Assembly: GCA_013216015.1 (NCBI GenBank)
Contig: JABSOI010000057.1
Coordinates: 1 to 38,961, forward strand
DNA length: 38,961 nucleotides
Reading direction: 5' to 3'
From: Alteromonadaceae bacterium
GTDB taxonomy: Bacteria; Pseudomonadota; Gammaproteobacteria; Enterobacterales; Alteromonadaceae
The position numbers and the translations under genes are program-made. Below are positions 7,741-16,549 of the stretch, piece after piece. A model generated the notes under the pieces. That model did no database searches and had not been told where the DNA came from. It was given only the letters and a program-made list of their open reading frames with translations. The first letter of the stretch is position 1. Each line of letters opens with the position of its first letter.

Positions 7741-8337
7741 TTATCCTGAACGTTTACCCGTGATAAATGTTCTTTCACCAAGTGAAGAGTCAAAAAATAG
7801 CTTCTGTATTACAGACTCAAAGTCTGTTTTTCGTGTGGGTAAAAAGAGACATCTTAGGGCCGGAGAGAGTGTGAATTCTGGCTGTTGACCAACCAACCTT
7901 TCATCTATGTGTACGAAGCCCATTGAGTCTGGCCAGCTCCCATCATCGTCATCGTCACCGCACTCACCCTCACCTTCAACTTTCTGGCCAATGCTAAGGG
8001 CCTTTGTCAATTGAAATGCCGATGGCTGATGGCAACCGCCACATGTCATTGCCGTAGCTCTATTTATGACTTGCTCAACGGTAAGTTTAAGGGGATTAAA
8101 TAATGGTTTATTGTCAATTTTATGTGCTATTGCCGCTTTAAAGGCGCTATTAGCGTTAACATGGGGCAAATAATCATTACCTTGTGCATGCTCTGACCCA
8201 AAATCGCCCGCATGGCTTTGTCCATCATTGTGTTTATCATTCACGGTTAATAAAAAGGTTTTCTTGGGCATTAATAATGTACCAATTTTATCTATAAATT
8301 CATCCTGAAAAATCGGGATGGCGTCGTTTAAATTTAA
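7741..8337 (-). pseudogene. 3' remnant of a c-type-cytochrome-like secreted protein gene
   Basis: The frame reads without a stop from about 8337 but has no plausible start before an internal ATG at 8271. The residues before that Met (DAIPIFQDEFIDKIGTLL) look like real protein, so the 5' part of the gene seems missing. The remaining ~195 residues carry one heme-binding CxxCH motif (TCGGCHQPSAF), an acidic GECGDDDDDG stretch and a C-terminal segment with GFVHIDE, LSPALRCLFLP and a final basic tail. No signal peptide remains. The family was not identified; a multi-domain secreted or periplasmic electron-transfer protein is a guess. The break at about 8338 coincides with a terminator-like hairpin and nearby repeats, suggesting an insertion or deletion junction. 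Confidence 0.6.
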
Positions 8338-8338
8338 T

Positions 8339-8380
8339 TAAGCCATCCATCGTAAAATGAAATAAGAGGATGGCTTTTTT
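8339..8380 (+). terminator. Rho-independent-type terminator
   Basis: AAGCCATCC (8339-8347) pairs with GGATGGCTT and is followed directly by a T-run (GGCTTTTTTAG). The loop is about 20 nt. It reads on the plus strand although no plus-strand gene precedes it, so it is probably left over from a deleted or displaced gene. Confidence 0.6.
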
Positions 8381-8502
8381 AGTTTAGTTTTAGTTATTGT
8401 GAACAACTATTTATTTATGAAACTGAATAAATAATTGCGTTTTACGGCAAATATTTAATTTTTCTTGCTTCGGCTCGAACCGAACACGCATTTCGGGAAA
8501 TT

Positions 8503-8664
8503 AATACCATTCGCATTAAATAAATAATCAATATTCAATGATTAGTGCATGGATGCACTAATGCAGCGAAGGCATGGATGCCTAAGAGCTGCCATGTCGG
8601 CAACGCAGCTAGTGGTGATTCAGACCATTTGAAGATGATCACTTATTTAGTGCGATTGGTATAA
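8503..8664. mobile_element. Short MITE-like element with ATACC ends
   Basis: About 160 bp bounded by imperfect inverted ends: ATACCATTCGCATTAAATAA at the left and TTATTTAGTGCGATTGGTAT at the right. The inside is non-coding and contains GTGCATGGATGCAC, itself palindromic. Ends reading TATACCAATCGCACTAAATAA are, from memory, common in Alteromonadales genomes. Confidence 0.6.
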
Positions 8665-8902
8665 GGGTGATGGCCTGATAAAATTTGTCAGGCTATCCAT
8701 CCTAAATTGGAAATATAACAATACCCACGTTCAAAATAGAAATATAATCGAACAATGAATATACTCAAGTAGGGGAACAACTAGCCTAAACTTGGAAGTC
8801 AGCAAATCAGTCATACTGCTACACCATACTAATGAGTAAAGGTTGTGGCTACCCCTTAAGCTACCTTGCTATTTATATCGTCTTTAATAAATAAAATGCC
8901 AC

Positions 8903-10390
8903 CTACTGACAATAACTTTGCTGATAGCGTTTTAAGTCTCTTTTAATACCTGGCGCCAGCAAATACAAGCCAATAATATTGGCTATTGCCATAGAGAAAA
9001 ACATCGAGTCAGAAATGGCAATAACCGCATCCAAACTCACCGAAGCACCAACGATGGTGAAAAAGCAAAAAACAACCTTATAGGCTAAATCTAGTAGTTT
9101 TGATTCGCCAACCAGATAGCTCCAGGCAATAGATCCATAATAAGCCCATGAAATCATAGTCGATATGGCAAACATCAATACAGCCACACTTAAAACATAG
9201 GGAAACCACCAAATTACACTGGCAAAGGCTCTGGAGGTTAATGCTACGCCATCAATGCCTTCAGCACTTTGGTAAGTACCGGTGATAACAATAACCAATG
9301 CTGTAATTGTGCAAATAACAACGGTGTCAATAAAGGGCTCAAGTAAAGCCACATAACCTTCGCGAATAGGCTCTTTGGTTGACGCCGTTGCGTGGGCAAT
9401 TGACGCAGCGCCAACACCGGCTTCGCTGGAAAAAGTAGAACGTTTAAAACCCTGGATCAATACGCCGATAATGCCACCTGCAACACCGCTGGGATTGAAG
9501 GCTCCGTTGATGATCAAACTAACTGCATTCGGAATTTCTGCGTAATGATAAGCTAAGACAAACAAGGCCGCAGCAAGATACAAACCAGCCATTAATGGCA
9601 CCACTTTTTCAGTGACTTTGGCGATACTTTTGATGCCACCGATAATAACAACGCCAATAACCAGTGCCAGCACACTGCCAAACAGCCAGCCTTTATCAAC
9701 CCAAAAACTTGTTTCGCCGCCCATTGCAATAACAAATTGTTGATAGGCCTGATTTGATTGCAACATGTTGCTGCCACATAGCGAGGCGAAAACACAGCAG
9801 ACCGCAAAAAAACTTGCCAATACTTTACCTAACTTTTTAAAGCCAAGTTCAGCTAAACCGTCTTTGAGATAATACATCGGGCCGCCATGTACTTGCCCCT
9901 GGGCATTAATACGGCGGTATTTCAGGCCTAAGCTACATTCCAGAAATTTGGTCGACATACCCATGAATCCAGCAATTATCATCCAAAATGTTGCCCCGGG
10001 GCCACCGATAGATACGGCAATAGCAACACCGGCAATATTCCCTAAACCAACGGTACCGGAAAGTGCCGTAGTAAGAGCCTGAAAATGACTCACTTCGCCG
10101 GGGTCGTTGGGATCAGAATAGTCACCACGAATTACCTTACAGGAATGGCGAAAACCGCGAATATTGATAAAACCAAAATAGAAAGTGAAAATGAACGCCG
10201 CCAGAATTAACCAGCCAACAATAAGCGGAAACTGCGTACCCGCAATATCAATACTATAAAAAATAATACGGGTAAAAAGGTCTGCAACAGGTTGCAGTAA
10301 CTGGTCTGTTTTTTGATCAAACGACAATGTATTAGCTTGGATCGTAAAACTCGTTAGCGAGCATAATGCTGCGACTAAGCCTAGTTTCAT
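8903..10390 (-). CDS. AGCS-family sodium:alanine/glycine symporter
   Basis: An inner-membrane carrier that imports alanine or glycine with Na+ (or H+). The family signature is clear: GTVGLGNIAGVAIAVS followed by GGPGATFWM (about 112-137), then FLECSLGLKYR, HGGPMYYL (about 169-176), STFSSEAGVGAASIAHA and an EPFIDT segment. About ten or more hydrophobic helices are visible over 495 residues, normal for the family. The first 19 residues form a signal-peptide-like segment ending QA before the first core helix, as in many marine members. Substrate cannot be read from the sequence. I looked upstream for a glycine riboswitch, which sometimes controls such genes, and did not see its conserved core. 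Confidence 0.9.
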   Translation of the reverse strand: MKLGLVAALCSLTSFTIQANTLSFDQKTDQLLQPVADLFTRIIFYSIDIAGTQFPLIVGWLILAAFIFTFYFGFINIRGFRHSCKVIRGDYSDPNDPGEVSHFQALTTALSGTVGLGNIAGVAIAVSIGGPGATFWMIIAGFMGMSTKFLECSLGLKYRRINAQGQVHGGPMYYLKDGLAELGFKKLGKVLASFFAVCCVFASLCGSNMLQSNQAYQQFVIAMGGETSFWVDKGWLFGSVLALVIGVVIIGGIKSIAKVTEKVVPLMAGLYLAAALFVLAYHYAEIPNAVSLIINGAFNPSGVAGGIIGVLIQGFKRSTFSSEAGVGAASIAHATASTKEPIREGYVALLEPFIDTVVICTITALVIVITGTYQSAEGIDGVALTSRAFASVIWWFPYVLSVAVLMFAISTMISWAYYGSIAWSYLVGESKLLDLAYKVVFCFFTIVGASVSLDAVIAISDSMFFSMAIANIIGLYLLAPGIKRDLKRYQQSYCQ

Positions 10391-10795
10391 GTTTACACCG
10401 TTTATTAATTATTTTTAGTAATTTCCATTGTGACACAAATTAATATGATGAATTAGTATCATTAGTTACTAATTTCGTCGTATAACTTATCAAAATACAA
10501 TCCAAAAAATTCATATTGAATGGCAACGTTAATTAGCAAGGTTAATAATTGGAGGTTGATGGTATGAAATGGAGTGAATTTGTACTCTTAAATCAATCAT
10601 TGTGAAATTGACTTGTTAATTATGATAATAGGTACTACAAGTACTTGATAATATATAGTTTAAAATTAAATTAATACCAATGATGAAATCGGTCAAATTT
10701 ACAACATCATTATTATTTAATGTGCACTGTTGTTATATACAGTGCCTTAAGGATCGTTTATATTATCTTCATCCAAACGAACCAGGTAATTTTCA
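10391..10795. promoter_or_regulatory. Divergent spacer between the AGCS symporter and helicase genes
   Basis: About 400 bp of AT-rich sequence with no supported gene. It must hold both promoters, but I cannot fix either hexamer pair with confidence. TTAATACCAATGATGAAATC near 10671 resembles one arm of the ATACC-ended repeats. AGG at 10784-10786, 9 nt before the helicase ATG, is its ribosome binding site. Confidence 0.4.
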
Positions 10796-12865
10796 ATGCT
10801 TGACACAATGAAGCTGAATGAAGAACAACAAAGAGCGGTTAATTTTGGTTTATCGAAACCGAATACTGTTTCCTCTACGCCATTATTGATTATTGCAGGT
10901 GCTGGCACAGGTAAAACCAATACGCTTGCTCATAAAACCGCTCAGCTTATTCTAAATGGCGTGTCACCAGACAGAATTCTTTTAATGACTTTTGCCAGAA
11001 GAGCCGCAGGGGAGTTGTCTTCCCGGGCAAATAGTATTGTTGAGCAACATTTAAGAAAGAACAACAAGCATTATCAGCCAGTGAAAATTAGTTGGATGGG
11101 TACCTTTCACTCTATAGCCGCACGTTTGTTGCGTGAGCATTCAAATGCTATTGGTCTTGAAACTGATTTTACTATTATGGACAGAAATGATGCTGCTGAT
11201 ATGATCGACATGCTTCGTCATGAGCTAAATTACAGTAGTACCCATAGACGTTTTCCCAAGAAAAAGACTTGTCTAGATATTTATTCCCGTTGTGTAAATA
11301 GCAGAAAAAAGGTTGATGAAATACTCGATGAACATTTTCAGTATTGCCGTGATTGGGAGAAAGAATTAACCGCGCTTTTTGTTGCATATGCTAAAACCAA
11401 GGGAGATCAATTTTGTCTGGATTACGATGATTTATTACTGTATTGCTTCCACATGGCTCAGGTGCCGGAAATTGCCAAACAAATTCGTGAGCAATTCGAT
11501 TTCATTTTAGTAGATGAATATCAAGATACCAACGTGTTGCAATCTGGCATATTGACAGGTTTTTTTCCCACGGGCAGAGGGCTGACTGTTGTTGGTGATG
11601 ACGCCCAGTCTATTTATGGATTTAGATCTGCCACCGTAGATAATATCTTGAATTTCCCCAAGCAATTTACGCCAAATGCTGAGGTTATTTCGTTAAAAAG
11701 GAATTATCGGTCACATCAGAATATTTTAGATTTATCTAATGCATTACTTAAAGAGGGGAGCGAAGGATATAAAGTAGAGTTGTACAGCGATAAAAAAACG
11801 GGTACTAAACCAAAATTAGTCACTGTTGAAGATGATGCAAAGCAGGCTGAGTATATTGTAAATCAAGTACTTGCCTCTAGAGAATGCGGTGTTGAATTGA
11901 AGAAACAAGCGGTATTGTTTAGAACAAGCTATCATAGCGATCGTTTAGAACTTGAGCTGACCAGACGTAATATTCCTTATGTAAAACATGGTGGCTTGAA
12001 ATTTTTAGAGGCTGGTCATGTAAAAGATTTGTTGTCTCTTCTTCGCTGGGCCGATAATCCAAAACATAAAATATCAGCATTCAGATTACTCAAGTTACTG
12101 CCGGGGGTAGGGCCAAAAATCGCTGAAAAAGCGATTAATCATTTGGCATTACACCAAAACGATTTAAGTAAATTATGCGATTTTACTGTTCCACAAGCAG
12201 CTGTTAAACAATATAACGCATTGGTTAAAGTGATCGTTGGTATTCATGACAATACCATTAAATGGAGCGATCAAGTCAGTCAGGCAGCTGCTGCATATAA
12301 GGAATTATTGGAAATTAATTACGATGATCATTTTGTCAGGTGGGGAGATATTGAACAATTAATTCAAATATCACAACAGTTTCCTTCCCGTGAACGATTT
12401 TTAACAGAATTAACATTAGATCCACCGCAATCATCAGGTGACTTGGCGGGTGCACCGTTGATTGATGATGACTTTTTAATATTGTCTACTGTTCATAGCG
12501 CCAAGGGCCAGGAATGGCAGAATGTTTTTATATTGAATGTTGCAGATGGAAATTTTCCTAATGAGTATGCTACTGGCGATAAACGTTTAATTGAAGAAGA
12601 ACGTCGGCTTTTGAATGTTGCTATTACTCGCGCTAAAGACGAGTTGCATTTAATTCAACCAATGAAATATTGGGTGCCTGAACAACAAAGCTGGGGTGAT
12701 AAGCATGTTTATGGCGGGAAAAGTCGATTTTTCACAGAGAATATAACTGAGTTGATGGATTTAACGCATTACCCTAAATGTTATTTTGATCAAAAAGAGA
12801 TTAAGACTGCTACTAAAGCAATTACCGATATCAGGAAAAGTGTTTTAGGAATTTGGGATAATTAA
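10796..12865 (+). CDS. UvrD/Rep-type superfamily 1 DNA helicase
   Basis: An ATP-dependent 3'-5' DNA helicase by family. Motifs in order: Q-motif region NEEQQRAV (8-15), Walker A AGAGTGKT (34-41), motif Ia LMTFARRAA, GTFHSIAARLLR (102-113), Walker B DEYQDT (240-245), motif III GDDAQSIYGFR (267-277), motif IV LKRNYRSHQNIL, motif V TVHSAKGQEW (about 565-574) and motif VI VAITRAKDELHL (about 608-619). All catalytic motifs are present. At 689 residues it is near UvrD and Rep in length but lacks the C-terminal features that would name either, so it is left unnamed; it resembles stand-alone helicases scattered in Alteromonadales. It is convergent with the 6S RNA gene, ending about 20 bp from its 3' end. 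Confidence 0.9.
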   Translation: MLDTMKLNEEQQRAVNFGLSKPNTVSSTPLLIIAGAGTGKTNTLAHKTAQLILNGVSPDRILLMTFARRAAGELSSRANSIVEQHLRKNNKHYQPVKISWMGTFHSIAARLLREHSNAIGLETDFTIMDRNDAADMIDMLRHELNYSSTHRRFPKKKTCLDIYSRCVNSRKKVDEILDEHFQYCRDWEKELTALFVAYAKTKGDQFCLDYDDLLLYCFHMAQVPEIAKQIREQFDFILVDEYQDTNVLQSGILTGFFPTGRGLTVVGDDAQSIYGFRSATVDNILNFPKQFTPNAEVISLKRNYRSHQNILDLSNALLKEGSEGYKVELYSDKKTGTKPKLVTVEDDAKQAEYIVNQVLASRECGVELKKQAVLFRTSYHSDRLELELTRRNIPYVKHGGLKFLEAGHVKDLLSLLRWADNPKHKISAFRLLKLLPGVGPKIAEKAINHLALHQNDLSKLCDFTVPQAAVKQYNALVKVIVGIHDNTIKWSDQVSQAAAAYKELLEINYDDHFVRWGDIEQLIQISQQFPSRERFLTELTLDPPQSSGDLAGAPLIDDDFLILSTVHSAKGQEWQNVFILNVADGNFPNEYATGDKRLIEEERRLLNVAITRAKDELHLIQPMKYWVPEQQSWGDKHVYGGKSRFFTENITELMDLTHYPKCYFDQKEIKTATKAITDIRKSVLGIWDN

Positions 12866-12882
12866 ATAGAACGGAGGATTGG

Positions 12883-13065
12883 AGAGTACTTCCAGAATGC
12901 CGCAGTCAACTTTAGTCCTGAACACCGTGTGTTCAGGGCGGAAATCGCACAACATCCGTAGGCTTCCCGATACGAGCCGGGCTTGCTCAATAGCTATTGC
13001 TGGACTTCCTAAAATAAAACTTATCGGCTCAGGGACATAGTTCACATACAAACACCCCAGAAGAC
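12883..13065 (-). ncRNA. ssrS: 6S RNA
   Basis: The transcript mimics an open promoter and binds sigma70 RNA polymerase holoenzyme, lowering transcription in stationary phase. The minus strand contains CCCTGAGCCGATA, identical to E. coli 6S RNA, then GGGAAGCCTACGG in the place of its GAAGCC element and GAACACACGGTGTTCAGG matching the GAACCAAGGGTTCAAGG arm. The termini close: CTTCTGGGGTG (13063-13053) pairs with CATTCTGGAAG (12899-12889) over 11 positions using G-U pairs. The ~183-nt length and the place after zapA match E. coli. In E. coli fthC (ygfA) follows; here it is absent. Ends are estimated from the pairing and the promoter. Confidence 0.93.
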
Positions 13066-13071
13066 ATATTT

Positions 13072-13100
13072 AGTATAACTAAAATTATAAGAGTTATTAA
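13072..13100 (-). promoter_or_regulatory. sigma70 promoter of 6S RNA
   Basis: A -10 hexamer TATACT (13077-13072) ends about 7 nt before the predicted 5' end. TTAATA (13100-13095), with a 17-nt spacer, is the -35 candidate. Confidence 0.55.
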
Positions 13101-13186
13101 GTTATTTTTAACATAAAATGACTGACAGCAGATTATTTGAGCGGTGTGGTGAAGTTTACGTCAACTAGTGGTTTAGAAGTAAACGC

Positions 13187-13495
13187 TTATGCCTGTTTGT
13201 TTTTCTGGTGAATCAAAGCATGTTCAATAGTTGATTGCAGTAACTCAATTTTATTTTTATTTTCTTCACGTTCTTTGAGTAATTCTTGCTGTGATTTAAG
13301 TAAATCATTCGCTAAATTTAGAGCGGTTAACAACAAAGCTTGTTCTGGTGTGCTAATTGTTTTACCACTACTGGCTTTTTCTAAACGAGAATTAAGCTCT
13401 GTTGCAGAAGCTACTAAAGCTGTTTCTTGTCCGGTTGGGCAAGAAATTTTTAGTTTTCTGTCAATAACTTTAATTTCAATCGTTTGATGACTCAT
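13187..13495 (-). CDS. zapA: Cell division protein ZapA
   Basis: A small cytoplasmic protein that bundles FtsZ filaments and stabilises the Z-ring. It has 102 residues, close to E. coli ZapA (109). The N-terminal half carries the family pattern IEIKVIDRKLKISCP (6-20), with L/A-rich helix ATELNSRLEKA; the C-terminal half (about 50-95) is a long helix rich in Leu, Glu and Lys that forms the tetramer coiled coil (ALLLTALNLANDLL then KEREENKNKIELLQ). It lies just upstream of 6S RNA on the same strand, as in E. coli, and is divergent from ygfB. Confidence 0.92.
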   Translation of the reverse strand: MSHQTIEIKVIDRKLKISCPTGQETALVASATELNSRLEKASSGKTISTPEQALLLTALNLANDLLKSQQELLKEREENKNKIELLQSTIEHALIHQKNKQA

Positions 13496-13730
13496 GGTTT
13501 ATCTGATTTTCCAATAATAATTAAATATTTAGCATAGCCTTTAATTTGTTGAACTATAACGGTGCAGATAAAAGTATGCAAGCTTTCACGTACTAAATAG
13601 TGAATGATTTTATTATATACTGTTTATTTGTTTTAAAAGTCACTAAATGAGGTAAACATTAGCACAACATGGCGATCCTTGCTCAGATTAAGCGTATTTT
13701 TAACGCAATGCATAAAGTCTTGGGTAAATG

Positions 13731-14156
13731 CCCAAGCCACTTGGAAATGCAGATTCAGAGCTAAGCTAGGACGTCAGAGCAAGGCGCAACACGAATATAA
13801 GGGTTATTCCCTTATAATCTAATGGTTATTCCCTTATAAAGTGTTGCACAGGTTTTTAGTTCCAGACAAAACCTAAGTACATACATCCATGTATGCACAG
13901 GTTTTTAGTTCCAGACAAAACCTAAGTACATACATCCATGTATGCAACGCGGTACTGATGTTCTAGCTTAGCTCCCTTCTGGCAAGGCAATAAACGGCTA
14001 TCTCCTGCGTTATTGAATTTTAAAAGGCGAAAGCATAAATGCTGTAGGTAGGGCGAAGCAGGATGCCCGAGCCGAGAAAAACCATTTACAAAATTTAATG
14101 CCTGGAATATAGCCGTTTCTCTACTTGCACAATCCTGTATTTCCAAGTGGTTTGGG
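13731..14156. repeat. Composite palindromic repeat island between zapA and ygfB
   Basis: Outer inverted arms CCCAAGCCACTTGGAAATGC (from 13731) and GTATTTCCAAGTGGTTTGGG (to 14156) nearly match. A second inverted pair lies inside: GAGCTAAGCTAG (13758-13769) and CTAGCTTAGCTC (13963-13974). Further hairpins are GCAACAC/GTGTTGC (13786-13847), enclosing TATAAGGG/CCCTTATA, and AAACGGCTAT near 13992 with ATAGCCGTTT near 14109. A 22-bp unit GGTTATTCCCTTATAATCTA+AT is partly duplicated around 13803-13840. This looks like nested or fused non-autonomous elements inserted in a divergent promoter region. The minus-strand open frame across it (13922-14146) is not a gene. Confidence 0.7.
13846..13943. repeat. 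Perfect 49-bp tandem duplication
   Basis: Two adjacent identical 49-bp units, 13846-13894 and 13895-13943, each starting GCACAGGTTTTTAGTTCC and ending ACATCCATGTAT. They lie within the composite repeat. Perfect identity implies recent duplication, and copy number may vary between strains. Confidence 0.9.
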
Positions 14157-14256
14157 TATATATCCTTTAATTATAGCTGCGGGGAATAAACTTATTTGCA
14201 TTGGTATTAGCCAATGATATTATAAAGATAATATAAATAACGAGAAATAACTGTTC

Positions 14257-14829
14257 ATGGCTGATGATAACGTACTGGATTTTTCTAGTGTGCAAGCAAT
14301 AATTACTGCAGAAAGTGTGGAAGTTCATGGTGCTGAACTGCACGGTGTTTTAACTGGATTAGTTTGCGCTGGATTTGAGTTTGAAAATAATGATTATTTA
14401 GCAATGATAAATGACTTGTTCAATAATGGTGAAGGTTTGCCAATTCCATTAAAACAAACAGTAAAACAAATGTTTGTTGAAGTTTGGTACGGAATTCTGG
14501 ATGACTCATACGGTTTTCAATTAATGTTGCCTGATGATGATGACTCTATTGTTGAACGTGGTCATGCATTAAGCATGTGGGTACAGGGATTTAATTTAGG
14601 TTTTGGTTTACAACAGAAAGACAAAGCTATTTTATCTGAAGACATAAAAGAGCTTATTAGCGATTTTGCTGAAATTGCTAATTTGTCTGACGAAATGGAA
14701 GAAGATGAAGTAACAGAGCAAGCTTATTTTGAAATTGCAGAATATGTTCGTATTTCAGCGTTATTGTGTTTTACTGAATTAGGCTCTCCTCCTCCTGCAC
14801 AAAGCAATAAAGTTGAAACGTTACATTAG
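14257..14829 (+). CDS. ygfB: UPF0149 family protein YgfB
   Basis: YecA/YgfB-type protein of 190 residues, cytoplasmic and acidic. Family features are the N-terminal AELHGVLTGLVCAGFEF (about 26-42), the acidic LPDDDDSIVERGHALSMWVQ region (about 90-109) and the GFNLGFGLQ segment (111-119). In Pseudomonas aeruginosa, YgfB has been linked to regulation of beta-lactam resistance genes; no role is established in this group. It opens the ygfB-pepP-ubiH-ubiI set, in the same order as in E. coli, 110 bp before pepP. The ribosome binding site is weak. Confidence 0.88.
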   Translation: MADDNVLDFSSVQAIITAESVEVHGAELHGVLTGLVCAGFEFENNDYLAMINDLFNNGEGLPIPLKQTVKQMFVEVWYGILDDSYGFQLMLPDDDDSIVERGHALSMWVQGFNLGFGLQQKDKAILSEDIKELISDFAEIANLSDEMEEDEVTEQAYFEIAEYVRISALLCFTELGSPPPAQSNKVETLH

Positions 14830-14939
14830 TATTTTTAAATAGTGCTTTCATTTCCATTTTCGTCAATATGAAAATAGTGACAGCTTGTTTATTGGAAAGA
14901 AGTTATTGGTAAAGAAAGTATCACTTAAGAAATGGTTTT

Positions 14940-16415
14940 ATGTCTAATTTAAAAGTTAAGTCAAAAGTTCAAGAAAAAGCCCAGTCTGATATTCCGTCTC
15001 AGACTGTATTACCGCAAACATTAACTACAGTTGATGAATTTGTTGCCCGACGTAATAAATTTATGGCGAATATGCCTGAAAACAGTGTTGCGTTATTTCC
15101 GGCGGCTAAAGAAGTTACCCGCAGCAATGATACCGAATATGCTTTTTGTCAAAATAAGAATTTTTTCTATTTAACAGGATTTAATGAAGCGGATGCTCTG
15201 TTGGTTTTGGTAAAAGGTCCAGAGCAAAATAAGGATCAGGAAAATGGAAAATCTGGAACTGAAGCAGAGCAGGTACGAAGCGTTCTGTTTTGTCATGCAA
15301 AAGATCCACTGCACGAAATCTGGCATGGTCGACGTGTCGGGCCAGATAAAGCACAACAAACTTATGGCTTCGACGCTGTATTTCCCCTTGATGAACTTGA
15401 AGATTTGATCCTTCCATATTTGAACGCTAAATCACAATTGTTGTTTTGCCAGGGTGTCGATAAAAGTTGTGACCAAAAAATTTATGCTTGGATAGGTGAT
15501 CTTAGAAAGTCAGCTAGACAAGGAGATAAAGCGCCTAAAATTTTGGTCGATTGCACAGATATGCTTGCTGATATGCGGTTGTATAAAAGTGACAATGAAC
15601 TAAATATTATGCGCAAGGTAAATCATATCAGCGGCTTGGCGCATACACGAGCAATGCAGCAATGTGCAGTGCGAAATGCTGAAGGATTATTTGAATATCA
15701 AATAGAAGCTGAAATATTGCATGAATTTGCCCGTCATGGTGCCAGACATCCTGCATATGCTTCTATTGTGGCTGGCGGCGATAATGCTAATATTTTACAT
15801 TACACCGATAACTTTGATTTGTTGAATAATGGCGATTTGTTATTGATTGATGCTGGTGGAGAACTTGCGGGTTATGCGGCTGATATAACGCGAACGTTTC
15901 CGGTGAATGGTAAATTTAATGCAGAGCAAAGCGCTATTTATCAACTGGTGCTTGACGCACAAATGCTCGCGATAAATGAAATAAAGCCTGATAATACCCT
16001 TGCGCATTTGAATGCAATAGTGAATGAATTTTTAACGGTAGGATTACACAAACTGGGAATTTTGTCTGGTGAATTACCGCAGTTGATTAAAGACAAAGCA
16101 TGTAAGAAGTATTTTATTCACGGATTAGGTCACTGGTTGGGACTAGATGTTCATGATGTTGGTGATTACCATTCAGATAAGCAGCGACAGCAACATCGAA
16201 AATTTGAACCCGGAATGGTCATGACTATCGAACCAGGAATATATATTCCTTTGTCTCCTGAAATAGGTGATGAAAATGTTGATGAAAAATGGCTCGGCAT
16301 TGCTGTGCGTATTGAAGATAACGTTTTGGTTACAGAACAAGGTTTTGAAAACCTGACAGTAAATGCGCCAAAAACTATAGCTGAAATTGAGACGCTCATG
16401 GCAGCAGCAATATAA
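14940..16415 (+). CDS. pepP: Xaa-Pro aminopeptidase PepP
   Basis: A cytoplasmic M24 metallopeptidase that removes an N-terminal residue preceding proline. The N-terminal creatinase-like AMP_N domain starts near residue 30 (TVDEFVARRNKFM). The C-terminal pita-bread domain shows the five di-manganese ligands: D304 and D315 (LLIDAGGELAGYAADITRTF), H398 (HGLGHWLGLDVHD), E431 (MTIEPGIYIP) and E459 (VRIEDNVL). At 491 residues it is longer than E. coli PepP (441), partly because of a ~30-residue N-terminal tail and a polar loop (about 93-115, Glu/Gln/Lys-rich). The chosen start is the first ATG of the frame; a start nearer the domain cannot be excluded. It is followed at 134 bp by ubiH. Confidence 0.94.
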   Translation: MSNLKVKSKVQEKAQSDIPSQTVLPQTLTTVDEFVARRNKFMANMPENSVALFPAAKEVTRSNDTEYAFCQNKNFFYLTGFNEADALLVLVKGPEQNKDQENGKSGTEAEQVRSVLFCHAKDPLHEIWHGRRVGPDKAQQTYGFDAVFPLDELEDLILPYLNAKSQLLFCQGVDKSCDQKIYAWIGDLRKSARQGDKAPKILVDCTDMLADMRLYKSDNELNIMRKVNHISGLAHTRAMQQCAVRNAEGLFEYQIEAEILHEFARHGARHPAYASIVAGGDNANILHYTDNFDLLNNGDLLLIDAGGELAGYAADITRTFPVNGKFNAEQSAIYQLVLDAQMLAINEIKPDNTLAHLNAIVNEFLTVGLHKLGILSGELPQLIKDKACKKYFIHGLGHWLGLDVHDVGDYHSDKQRQQHRKFEPGMVMTIEPGIYIPLSPEIGDENVDEKWLGIAVRIEDNVLVTEQGFENLTVNAPKTIAEIETLMAAAI

Positions 16416-16549
16416 GTTTATCCCTATTTTGATAAAATCAAGTAAACTTTGTCAGGTTTAGTTGGAACCTAACAACATGACAATGAATTCATCGACAAAT
16501 AAAAAGCAGCAATAAATAACAGCGAAAAAGCACAGCGAAAAAATAGCGA

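Noticed and set aside
10391-10560. Possible glycine riboswitch before the AGCS symporter gene
   Set aside because: The conserved core of the glycine aptamer could not be found on the minus strand.
12845-13051. Minus-strand 68-codon frame
   Set aside because: It lies within the 6S RNA gene, which explains the sequence better.
13922-14146. Minus-strand 74-codon frame in the zapA/ygfB gap
   Set aside because: It is built entirely of repeat sequence in the composite palindromic island.
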